Assembly (NCBI GenBank): GCA_000320545.1
Contig: ADNK01002618.1
Location: 20,001-77,500, forward strand
Source: Bigelowiella natans CCMP2755
Taxonomy: Eukaryota > Cercozoa > Chlorarachniophyceae
Direction: 5' to 3'
DNA length: 57,500 bases
Shown here: positions 21,158 to 31,596 of the stretch, one piece after another
How positions within the stretch are numbered: position 1 is the first letter of the stretch
How the letters are laid out: each line of letters begins with the position of its first letter
Translations under genes and position numbers: made by a program
Notes under the pieces: generated by a model
The model's database searches: none
Seen by the model: the letters and a program-made list of their open reading frames with translations, nothing else
Told to the model about the DNA's origin: nothing

Positions 21158-22042
21158 TGTGTGTGTGTTGAGACTTACTTATCTCATTTACAAAGATATA
21201 CAGATAGCATTTTATTGGTGGGACTTTGGGTTTTAATCCATGAGCATTACTCCTCAACACCCCCCCTCCATCGTCATCGGTACCACCCGTTGGTGGGCTC
21301 GAAGGCTTTCACGATTCCTCGTAAGAAACCAAAATGGGCCAAGCCTTGGGACCGACCGACAGGAAAGGGGAAAAGCCATCGCATTAGAGTTAAGCAGACC
21401 AAAATGCTTCGCGAACTCGAGCGAATCCGAAGCAAAAATGAAATGAAGACCGAGAAGAAGAAGCAAACCAAAGATACCACTGACACGAACTCATCGTTCC
21501 CAGAGACACAAAGTAGAAATGATAAAGAGAATTCACATAAACGGACGCCGATTCTTTCTCAAAAACAGACGACCTCCTGGAAAGCAACTAAGAGAAAGAG
21601 AGTAAAGCAAATCCCTGTGATGGTCGGGAGCCTCCGCAATCACTATGCAGTGCTCCAAGTACGCTTTAACGCGACTTCTCAAGACATCATTCAGGCATTT
21701 CGCCGAATGAGCGTGAAACTACATCCTGATAAGGTTGAAAAATCAGAAAAACGCGCGGCACATCACCGTTTCCTTCAGCTCAAGGAGGCTTACGAGGTTC
21801 TCTCGGGTCAGCAGCGGAGAAAATACAACAGAGAGCTTTCAGATGCTATCACCCGTGAATTCCTTGGGAACTTCGGTGGAAACCATTATGGAGGTGATCT
21901 CATGCACCTCGAACGGGTAGTAACGATGTCGAGCGAGCGGCGCAAGAAGAAAAGGAGGAAGAGGAAGAAAGAGGACCAAGCTGATGTGGATACCACAAAC
22001 CGACCGGCATGGCTTAATGATGAAATACAACAAGTAGATTAA
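20829..22042 (+). CDS. J-domain (DnaJ-like) protein with basic flanks
   Basis: Two exons are proposed: 20829-20864 (MATDKDLVFGTY) and 21305-22042, giving 257 residues. The J domain lies at about residues 115-182: NHYAVLQVRFNATSQDIIQAF, then the invariant HPDK at about residue 152, then LQLKEAYEVLSGQQRRKYN. HPD is the motif that stimulates Hsp70 ATPase. There are no G/F-rich or zinc-finger regions, so it is a class C J protein. The region before the J domain is strongly basic (IPRKKPKWAKPWDRPTGKG, many Lys/Arg), and a KKKRRKRKK stretch follows the J domain; both suggest nuclear or nucleolar location. The intron contains GA, GC and GT repeats (20990-21167). The first exon and the acceptor at 21304 are inferred from phase; the 3' exon is secure. 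Confidence 0.82.
20920..21167. repeat. AGAAG, GA, GC and GT repeats in J-domain gene intron
   Basis: Successive AGAAG-type units (20924-20965), GA (20990-21022), GC (21119-21140) and GT (21140-21168) tracts within one intron. Confidence 0.9.
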
Positions 22043-23058
22043 GTAGGGCGCTGAAATACGACAAAATCTTGTAAGTAATAACAAGCAATAAGTTCGGTGC
22101 ACCTTGCGATGACTATAGATGAGTTGCATTGCAAGCATGAATTGGGTTAGATTGGGCGATGCTGTGCGCAGTACTGCGTGCCTACCATAGAGGTGCTTAT
22201 ACTGTAGTTCAGAGCTTGTCATACGTAGTAGCATAGCTTAGCTAGGTAGCTCCATTCTGTGCTTCTCGCATCATGTTGCATGGCACATTGTGGAGCTGAT
22301 AGATGCTCATTGCCATGCGCGCACCCCATGTATAGCACTACTACAGACTAGCTCTAGATTAGAGCTAGCTAGCTAGCTAGCTAAATGCATGGTGTGTCAT
22401 GACTATGGATGATATATAATGCAAGCCTGTCCGTGCTGCAGTGTATATCAGCATGGCCGCGCTAGCTAGCTAGCGAAGCATGCTAGCATGCCGTAGCTAG
22501 TGCCAAAAACACACGCACGCAGCTTATCTCGCGAGCAACAGGCGCGCGTGTATTGTCTGTGTAGTATATATACTAGTTGCGGTGCAAATTCAGTGTGCTA
22601 GCGTCAAGCTACGTATATGTGTCTAGGAAGATGTAGTTAGATGCAATCTAGCTTGTGGGCTGATGGGGGCGCAGCAGATTCACTATGCGGCGGCTGCTCC
22701 AACAATTACTTGCAGATGCACCATAAACGCCATGGTATGCAGTAGAACTATTTGACCCTAAAGTGTTGACTTTTTTATACGACAATATGAAGGCTAAAGG
22801 CAGGTAATAAATACTTTTTCGTCTTACTACAAGCCAGGGGATGTTTATAACTTTGTTCTCTTTTCTCCATTTAATATAATATTGATCTTGATGTTTCAGG
22901 AAGATATGGGGGGGGATGGGGGATGGGGGATGGGAAAGGGGATAAGAGACGATTCATGAGGTTCTTGCAGAGTTTGACAAGGAATTGAGAAATTCTTAAG
23001 ATTTTCACCGGATTTCCACCATTCCTTGCTATTATTGCATCGAAGATCTGATGATCGT
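22043..23058. other. palindrome-rich 3' spacer (J-domain gene / POR gene)
   Basis: No coding sequence recognised. It contains tandem CTAG runs at 22362-22383 and 22457-22490 with GCATGC words, and a GGGGGAT tandem tract at about 22908-22945 near the POR 3' end. Confidence 0.6.
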
Positions 23059-26000
23059 TTATGGGCCTGGCAAAGAAGGTTCATTGCCGTCCATTCTTGA
23101 TAGTTGACTTATCTCAGCGATTTTGCGCTCGCGTTCCATGCGCTCATCGAAGTCAGGGTCGGCACCCACGCACTCTTTGACGAAGCCAACCATGCCAAGC
23201 CCATTGTTCACCACGCCCTCCACGAATGAGGCAGGTGAGAAGAATGTGGACGATTTCTTTTTCTTAGCGTCTGTCACTGGCCTTAGCGCAATTCCGAACG
23301 CTTCCCCTGCTGGCAGCGCGGGAATAGAAGTCTGGCAAGCTTTCACCCATTTTCCGTCAATGTTGACCATGCAGGTACCACACTCACCCTTCTTGCACTT
23401 GTAAGGGATGAACACATCCGCCTGCGTTGCTATTTCGGAGAGGGGTTGGCCAGCCATGGCCATCGTGGCCCTGTTTTCCGGTTGAAATACGACAGGAATA
23501 TCGCCGAGAAGCTCGTGGCCCTGCAACATGGATGAATGCATTATTTGAATGGAGTGGTGCTGATCGCTGGAAAGGGCCCACACCACAAGTACAACACAGC
23601 ATCATGGCAAATATGTTCTAAGAATAGATGACTGACCTTTGGGATCGTGTACTTCTTGCTCTTGTCAAAAGGAACGAATTTGGCGGTCGCAGAAGCGACA
23701 GCAGCGGGTGGTGCCTTTAGTTGCGGTTTCGACCCAGTGGCAACACCAGCAGCAACAGCCTTGCGCTGCCTATTGAGCGGTGGGGTAGAGCTTGCTGCCT
23801 TTGTTTTGTCGTTCTTCTTGTTGTTTTCACTGCCCGTGTCAAAGTGTGAGTCAAAGTTCATCTTGTCGAACCATGCAAGAGCAGACTCCGCCTGGCTTTT
23901 CTCCTTCTTCTTCTTCTTAATTGATCTACGAACGGTATCCGTAGAGCCCCCAGCAGCAGAGGCGAATACAGGTTGGTTCTCTGTCTGCCCTGCTTCCTCA
24001 CCACTGAATTTCTTCTTCTGGAAGGTGCCAAGGGCGAGCTCTGGAACGGGGCCAAGCCCTGGGAGTTCGACCTTGCGTTTCGCAGCTTCGCCTTCTTTAT
24101 ACAGCTCGTTATCCTGACGTGCCTTGAGACGTTCGTCGCGTGACATCGCTGCATAGTTTGGTGAGTTCTTCATTCGTTGCCAGTCCTCCATGGAGTTCAA
24201 AATACTTGTGGCGGCGCTAACAACCTTAAGCGTGGGGCACGGCGACTTAGGCTGATATGCAAGCGGCCATTCCGCACCGGTAACCTGGATAGGGAAAGGA
24301 AACGGGAGAACAGAAAGGAATAAGATTTATGCATACACGCCGCTATCATGATAACTCGCTCAGCATCGGCAGCAGAATGTTTGGCCTAACGACCTACCTC
24401 GCAGCTGTGTTTCCATAGCTTTAACTGTAGATCGCGGTTGAGCACTTTATCGGAAGGATCGTTCTCAAACAAGCTATCCCATCCACCTCCAGCCCCACCA
24501 GCACCAACAATCTGCCCACCTTTATCAAGAGCCTCCTTACCGCGCCCCTCGCGTGGCCCTCCATTCCACGACCAGTACACGCCGCTCTTCTTCGCTTTTG
24601 GATCATGAACAGCTTGGAAAAGTCGTTGGCCTGCCTCGTCTTCACCGACAAATCCTCCGGTCACAAACTTCATGAACACAGGGAAATACTTTCGGAACCA
24701 AGGGCGCTTCTCGCGGAAGAGCGGAGACTCGGCGATGCATCCGGGGTAAATGGAGCTGAAGGCAATGCCGGTTGACTTGTGGTATCGGTCGTGCAGAATC
24801 ATGGAGAGCATCATAAGGGCAAGCTTCGTGTCCTGCATAGTGTGGCCGTTTTAAAAAAGGAGGATTAGCAATATTGCAATAGGAAGGGTATTGATTGATG
24901 TTCTACTGGTATACCTTGTAGCCCTTGGCGCCATTGAAGCTATAACCATCGATCATGGAAATAGGGTTCTTAGCACCCAGCTCGAGTCCTTCCATATCTT
25001 TCAAGTCTGCGACTGGCCATACGCCTCCCCCACCCACAGTGTTGTCATTTCCGGTGACAGACCCAACCATGACGCAGCGGGGATCCTCTGCCCCTTCCAT
25101 CTTTGGCATGATAAGACTCGTCAAGAGGAAATGACTCAGGTAGTTGATCTGCATCTGCTGTTCGTGATCATCCTCTGTCCACTTTGCATAGTCAAGCGTC
25201 GGTTGGTACCTGCGATATTGACGAGGTATGCAAATAAGCATGATTTTCGCTACAGGGCATTATAAAAATGCTAAGAATACTCCACCAACGGCCCATCCTT
25301 GCGTTGAATCTTCTTTTATTTATTTGATTTCTTTAATCTATTTCAAAGGTAATTACACTGCGGCATTGCAAACAAGGCGGTCAATTGGCTTGTCGGCGCG
25401 GAAGTCTTCAATATTCTTTGCGAAATCGCGAACAGAGGCGAAGGATGCCAGGTCGACATACATAGGCGTAAAGTTCTCGGTGTTAATCCCTGTCAAAGTA
25501 CCAGGAGTAAGAAATAGTAACGACCATAGGGACAGGTGGGAAACCCATAATATATTCTATGTTATAAATATGAGATAAACATGAAAGTATGCGTATCTCA
25601 TTGATCTCCATCCCTGCCCAATCCCCAGAATTTTGCTTGACTACTATCCATAAGTAAAGTTTTAATACCTTCTAGTTTTGCCACAGTACTCATTTTAGAG
25701 AGGTCTCTGACACCTCCGATCACATGATACTCTCCTGTCCGTGAAAGGTGTTTTGCAGCCATCTTTCCCATCCCAGAGGAGGTACCAGTAATGACGACGA
25801 GCTTCTTGCCATCGAATTTTTGTCCTCTGATCATGTTGCGGAGATTCGTCATCGTTGGAGTCTTGAACTAATATATAAATTTGGCCGAGAGGAGTTAGTA
25901 GGTACAAAATGCCATTTCATTCACGAGCACGGTCTACTTTTACACAAAGCGTGTAATATCGAGCTGTTTTCCGGAATATGGGGAGAAAAGTTATGACGGA

Positions 26001-26093
26001 AAAGGGAGCATATAATAAAACCTTTGACATCCATTTGTATGCCGATGCATCTGGAGGGACGCACGCCAGGAGAAGGAACAGTAATGGGCTCAT
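23059..26093 (-). CDS. POR: light-dependent protochlorophyllide reductase fused to a C-terminal [2Fe-2S] ferredoxin domain
   Basis: Seven exons in consistent phase (26093-26022, 25861-25669, 25489-25357, 25209-24915, 24832-24398, 24284-23637, 23520-23059) encode 745 residues. Residues 1-18 form a signal peptide (MSPLLFLLLACVPPDASA) followed by Y and a basic stretch, as in bipartite leaders of complex plastids. The POR domain is about 40-378: Rossmann motif TGTSSGMG (49-56), NAAV, GSVTGN, catalytic Y230-x3-K234, and the POR-specific YPGC (Cys263) with LFRE after it. POR reduces protochlorophyllide to chlorophyllide with NADPH and light. A Lys/Ala/Ser-rich linker of about 210 residues follows, then a ferredoxin-like domain (about 593-680) with Cys634, 639, 642 and 654. 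Their spacing is C-x4-C-x2-C-x11-C, the last gap as in SDHB rather than plant ferredoxin. A 60-residue tail ends the protein. All introns downstream of exon 4 are phase 0, with no stop between the domains. An upstream start at 26120 is possible but is not an ATG-led signal peptide of equal quality. Confidence 0.9.
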
Positions 26094-26854
26094 ACCGTAT
26101 ATCCGTTCACCTGTTGACACAATGTTTGCAACGAATAAATAAGCACACTCTCTTCAACGAGGGAGACAACTCTGATGATTTGGTTTACATGCAATCTGAA
26201 TTCGGTCGTTTTGATCGAAAAATGAAACAGGTAACATTTGCATTGGCGAGGAGGTGAGAGAAAGGAGGGGGGAGAGGGGGGGGTAGGAAACCAGAGCAAC
26301 TGTGCGCGAAGGATGTTCAGATCTTAAATTGATGTGATTCCTTCCGACGACTCATGATGTCTTTTACATAGCCAGAAAATCCACGATAATGGCCTGGATT
26401 TTATAATTATTTTTCGAAGTACGGGCTATTTTGATGAAGATGCTGACAATGTAGATCTTACTTGCTCATGGCCATAGTGCAGAGCACGCAAATTTTAAGG
26501 TATTTGTTGGTAACAGCGAATCGAGTAATATTTAACAATATTTGACATGTACGAAATATGTGTGCTACGACAACAGGTACATCATTGTCGTATTAATCAA
26601 ATATGCAATGAACATGTAGAATCTGTCGCATTATTATTCCTGTTTATGACCCCCCCTCTTATCCAAAGTCTAAAGAGCAAGTAGTAAGACTGGAAATATA
26701 AGGTGGGTATATTGTCTGAACCGAGATATTAGTAGTAATCTGTAATGCGACAACACATAGAAGGAAGAATTGTGATTTTATGCAATTTCAAGAAAGTCAT
26801 TAGTTTCCCTGTTATGCTTTAAACACATAGCGCTCCAAGTCGCAAGGAACATTT
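26094..26854. other. 5' flank of the POR gene, no gene recognised
   Basis: AT-rich sequence with no convincing exon on either strand. It contains a short G-rich tract at about 26265-26285. It should hold the POR promoter. Confidence 0.45.
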
Positions 26855-27083
26855 TCACAATTGCTTCGAGATTTGCAAATATTCGGTTAATTTTTCGTAT
26901 TCTTGAAATTCCTCTGCGTTTACATTTTCTTTTGGTTTCCGCTGGCATTTTTCCATCAAAATCTCCAAAATATCCGACAGCTGGTGGTACTTGTTCTCAT
27001 GGAACATGCAGTTAAGCAAGCACCTGTTCTTTGCAACGCAACTGTGAGGATTCTCGTAGATGCTCACCCGGTACTTGCAGGTA
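26855..27083 (-). CDS. last exon of an unknown small Cys-containing protein
   Basis: After an acceptor TTGTTAG the minus strand reads 76 codons to a stop at 26855: CKYRVSIYENPHSCVAKNRC, LLNCMFHENKYHQLSDILE, MEKCQRKPKEN, EYEKLTEYLQISKQL. The composition, four cysteines in the first third and helix-forming C-terminus look coding. An upstream exon around 27360-27300 (donor CATCCAG/GTAGAG) is possible but the phase does not settle. I do not recognise a family; the spacing of the cysteines is not a clear twin CX9C. Confidence 0.45.
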
Positions 27084-27517
27084 CTAACAAATATTCATGG
27101 TACATGTAGCAAAAATAAACAAAAATTAAGTCGTAAAACATTCGAGGTGAGATGACTATTTCCAGATCTAATGTTTTTCGCGGGATCGGCTTCGCTTTTT
27201 GATACGTTCGCGATTGCAGAAAAGAGTGCGAGTTATACCCGAGAACTTTCATGCATTTATTTCTACAGTAACACTAGATCTTCTGGAAACTCTACCTGGA
27301 TGTCTAAATCCGAAGAGAAAGCAGACTTTGTGATATTGTCCGTTGATTTTAACTGACAAAAAATGGCCTTATATTTTAGTGGAAGTTCCGTTAGTAACGG
27401 CACATAGAAGTGCTAATGGGTCACTCATTACAGGCCTTCCAATACATGTATGGGGAACCTCCTCGGGTCTATGATTAAAAAGAACCCAGCCTCACACCGT
27501 CCGTTGCGCAGCCCACA
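27084..27517. other. 5' region upstream of the RING gene
   Basis: May include a first exon of the small minus-strand gene (about 27360-27300). Otherwise AT-rich with no recognised element. Confidence 0.35.
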
Positions 27518-28310
27518 ATGGAAGTAGATGGCGGAATCATTACACTAGATTTAGTTGTTAGAAGCAACTCGACTACTACACCATATAAACGTAAACTGCT
27601 GGCCGATGAACAAAAGGAAAGCTGTAAGCGAGCGCATGCCGGCATCAAAAGCCCATTTGAGGACTCTGAAGAAGTTGTTTCTCAAGGATCTACGTAAGGA
27701 TCTTCTTGATATAGATGTGTCACAGGATATTAAATCGATGAAAGTGGAGCTTAAACGTGTATACGACAAAGCAACAGAATCCTGGAAGCAGAGGGTTGCA
27801 TCGGAATTGTCTATAAGTAAGTGGACACTCTTCGAGGATATCATGGCGGGGGAGATTCAGAAAAAGGTTGCATAGTCTTCTTTTTAAAATTAGAATGTTC
27901 CTTGAGCAGATATTTTGTTTTCTAATAACCCTGCTACATCGTAGGAAATACACAATGCTCGAACTAAAACTGAAGAAATACTTGATCTTGAGAAAAGAAC
28001 TGAATGCAGCCTGAATAAGTTGCGGGACATGGCTTCTAAATTAGGAAAACAGCGTGATGAACGTGAAAAAACTATTGCTAAGAAAAAAGGGCAGATCGAG
28101 TCGGAGATGAAGATTCTAGAAGCCGAAGAGGCAAAACTTAAGACATTACAAAAGAGGGGGAAGATAGGAGTCTGTGGACATGTGTTGAATACTGCTTTGG
28201 GGTGTGGGCATCAGGTCTGTGATTCATGTGCGACTACATGGTTGTCAAACCGTAAGAAGTGTCCCGTGTGCAAAACTCGGGTGACGAGAAAGCTCAAGCT
28301 ATACCCATAG
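27518..28310 (+). CDS. RING-finger-like protein with coiled coil (possible E3 ubiquitin ligase)
   Basis: Proposed exons are 27518-27623, 27715-27866 and 27945-28310, in phase, giving 207 residues. The start MEVDGGIITLDLVVRS is followed by a Lys/Glu-rich coiled coil (KSMKVELKRVYDKATESW, then EEILDLEKRTE to EAEEAKLKTLQKRG). The C-terminus has a RING-like module: VCGHVLNTALGCGHQVCDSC, WLSNRKKCPVCKTRV. The GCGH-x-x-C-x-x-C and CPVC parts are canonical, but the first zinc-binding pair shows only one Cys, so zinc binding at site 1 is uncertain. RING proteins recruit ubiquitin-conjugating enzymes; coiled coils usually give dimerisation. The second donor (GTTGCA at 27867) is weak, and an alternative reading from 27555 is also open through the first intron. 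Confidence 0.68.
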
Positions 28311-29429
28311 CATACACAGAGCTCTGAAATTTGGCTTTTCAAAATGAGCGTCGTGTCTTTTCAGCATAATCTAGATAATGTATTGTCTTTCGATTTTATA
28401 GAGAATTATTCAATCCGTCTATTAATTCACTGCATGTGTCACAAGATATAAATGCTTTCTTTGTAATGCTGCCACTCCAGTGACGCACACTCTAGCCTAC
28501 ACTGTACACTATGAGACGGATCTAGGAGTTGATTAAATCTTTTCAATTGTTATCCTAATATAGCTATGCAATGCAGCGGCTAAAGTGCTTGTGTTGTATC
28601 GATTTGGTCCTGCTATTATGTCCTTCACGCATGTAAAAGCATTTCTGTCATTTATTCGCATTCAGCAAATCGCATGTGGCGTGCGGCATCACTGCGTCAT
28701 TCTTGTTCAGCTGTCGTGAGGAATATAGGAACGTTTAGTTTCGTCACCCCTGTCCATGATAACCGTTAGTTGACTCCCTAGTCTTAACATGCTGGCGGGC
28801 ACCGCTGCAAGCACATTCTAACATTACGCATTTTCCGCAGCCGCTGAGCGTGCTGCTAGCGAGAGCGATGCTAGACCACTATCATTGCACTATGTTTTGC
28901 CCAGGCTTCATGCAATCACAAATTCACCACAGCAATAATGTAGTTACGCTAATATACTAATTTGCATGTTTGTGTACGTACATGTACATTTGTAACAGGT
29001 TTAGCCATAATTTGTACATATTCGTGCATGCACATATGCTTGAGGTGCTATGTGCACATTGTACATTGGCAGCTAGCTAGCGAAATATAGAAAATTAATC
29101 TCACCCTCCATTACATTCACAATCGGTTCAGCACTTCGCTCACAACTCTTCGATGATGCTTTACATATGAGCTTAAACTGGAATCATCTACGTGACTAAT
29201 GCCTGGGATATTTGGCGCTCTCGGAGTGCCTTCTCATGTGTTGCAATATTGGAAATTTGGGTGTTTCATGCCATGGTCCTTGTCACATTAGAACATTTAT
29301 GAGCTGTAAAACCCGAAAGAAATACTTAGATCTGAATTTACAATCATTACCAGAGTTTGTACTACGACCCGGATGTGATTATGAATAAATGATGTGATTG
29401 TGAATAAATGGCCACATTGTGAGATCTAT
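28311..29429. other. palindrome-rich 3' spacer (RING gene / unknown gene)
   Basis: No gene seen. It contains GCTAGC, CATG and TGCA words (28855-28870, 28960-29085) and a TGAGACGGAT...GATTAAATCTT motif at 28512-28541 that recurs at 47934-47981. Confidence 0.5.
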
Positions 29430-29744
29430 TTAGTCGTATCCTCGCCTCCAGCTATGTAGATGTCCTGTACTTGGGGGTTTCCACTTTATGCACGTTGCCT
29501 GGATAACATGGAAGAGTGATGATATAATGATAATGATGATTATGATTATTATGATGATGAAAGATGGCGATAATTATAGATGACTAAAGACGATGCAGAT
29601 TGTCATGATTTGAATACGTTATGTGAACTGTTTGTATTCGCATGACGGCCAGCATTATAATCCATAGATCCGTAGAATCTCTTTGTACTATCCTATTGTT
29701 AGTAATGCTGTTCTTATGTAGGTGTGGGTGTGAGTGTGGGTGAG

Positions 29745-29786
<42 letters not shown>

Positions 29787-31193
29787 TGAAAATAAAAATG
29801 ATATAGACATTCTACTAGTTGTCCAATATTTGCATCCCCCCCCTCCTTTTTATATATCACAAGTTATGGTCATAATGACGCGTGTGGCTATGCAGTGGAA
29901 AATCTGAGATGCTGTTGATGTTCATGACGAGATGATGGTGATGATGCTACCCTGCTAGCTTTTCTACACGTGCACACTTGTTTCTGCTCTTTATTTTCTT
30001 GTCTTGCTCTTCTGTATGCTGGATTTGTGACAACTATCGGCATATACTTTGGACCAAAATCATGAACCTGTTTACATGCACGTACATGTGTGCGTGTGTG
30101 TGTGCGTGCGTTCGTGCGTGTGTTGGTTTTATTATAATTGTGCTCCAATATTGTTATAATTACAATCGCCAAGAATGATGTTTAAATCTACATGTGTGCA
30201 TGCGTGGATATTTGATTGTATATATGCGTGCGTTTGTGTGTACATGTGAATGTTGCTTGCTACAATTATTTATCATTACCCATATGCCATTAAATCTTAA
30301 TATTTTTTTTGGGACATTCTTTAAATATTTGCCAAGAGCCTGTGTGCGCGTATATTGGCACGTATGGGTGTGTTTGTGTGTTCGTCTGTCTGCACGTGTA
30401 CTATGTGAGTGTGAGTGTGAATGTGTGGGCGTGTGTGTAAAAAATAGAAAGCGGTGATGCTGACGATCTTTCACCTTGGTTGTGACTTTTTCCTCATCTC
30501 TCAGCTTTTTATTCACTTTCTTGACAATCGCACTCAGAAGCGACCTATACATGCATGTGGTGCGTTTAATATGTGATGTGTGATGTTTGATATGTGATGT
30601 GTGTACACAATGCGCGATTAAATCATGTGATGAACAACTGTGCTATGTTGCAGGATAAATGTTGAAAGATGTGCATATTTGAGTGTTGTGCATGATTATT
30701 GTTGTCTATTTCAGTATGTTATGATGACATATGGTCTATGGTGTGATGTGAGTAATGTTGAATGTGTGAACCATTGATTCGACGTCGTGACATGTAGCAA
30801 TGCTTTTCCAATCGGATCGGTCATGGCTGCTACTTCAGTTATCTGGGATGGTTGTTGATCTCCCAGGACAGAACTAGCCATGGTGTTCAGATGAGGTTGA
30901 CCGGACGGTCGGGGATTGGCACTTGAACAAGAATCTTCATTTCTGTTGCTCATCCTTACACTCACATCGGAAATTTGCTCACCTGAATCAGCCACAAGAT
31001 TGGGTGTCAGCTTGCTTGATTTTGGGTCAAGCATGCTGCTGGCGGTAGGATAGTTCGGACAATAACGACGACCAAAGTCGCCAGCGCTAGCAGCACTGCC
31101 CTGGCTGTAGGCGCAAGATGTGTGAACAGCATGATGACCAGGAGAAGAGGAAGGGGAGTGGCGTCGGCCCAGGGCGGTCTGCTTGGTGCTCAT
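29430..31193 (-). CDS. unknown protein with Ser/Pro-rich N-terminus and basic C-terminal half
   Basis: Exons by phase: 31193 to about 30772, 30544-30475, 30339-30280, 30067-29951, 29498-29430, giving about 245 residues. The ATG at 31193 starts MSTKQTALGRRHSPSSSPG; the first 140 residues are low in hydrophobics and look disordered. The second half is more ordered: LLSAIVKKVNKKLRDEE, KYLKNVPKKILRFNGIW, VHDFGPKYMPIVVTNPAY, CTCRKASR. Exons 2-4 have good splice sites and exact phase fit; the exon 1 donor and the last exon are less certain. I do not recognise a family. Introns contain CA repeats and a GA repeat at 29743-29783. The gene is head-to-head with the second ankyrin gene. Confidence 0.6.
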
Positions 31194-31596
31194 ACATGAA
31201 AAAGTCACCAGAGACTCTCCGAGACGACCATTTCTCAGTCATTTAGAGGACGCTCGACCTACATTGCGCGGATTTTCAAAACAATTGAAACATTTGGTGG
31301 GAGTGTGTTTCGGGTGGCAGGCGCCGAGCCCCATGCGTTTTCGAGATATTTTCGGCGCTTGGCGCGCGAAGTTTGGAGAAACCGATTCTCACTGATCATT
31401 TCTGCTTGCGGGAAAGTCTGAACTGAAGTGCGCCTCGGCCGTAAGCGGATTGATTAAAGAAGGTAAGAGTGGTGGTTGTCAATGTCGCGAAGGTAAATCG
31501 GCATCCGTTTTTCTGAAATTCCAAATTTGCATTTTAACTTCCGAGGCCAGTTCAAAGCACGGTTCGTTGTGGCGCCATTTTGTGGCCCCTAACCCA
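31194..31596. promoter_or_regulatory. shared 5' region of a divergent gene pair
   Basis: About 400 bp separates the start codons of the unknown minus-strand gene and the second ankyrin gene. It must contain both 5' UTRs and promoters. No TATA box is obvious. Confidence 0.4.

Noticed and set aside
20829-21236. Arg/Glu-repeat ORF of 135 residues over GA and GT repeats
   Set aside because: Its codons come from microsatellites; the first 12 codons fit a real exon with a donor at 20865, and the rest is intron.
24403-24651. second minus-strand ORF within POR exon 5
   Set aside because: Frame-shifted shadow of the POR reading frame, which carries the family motifs.
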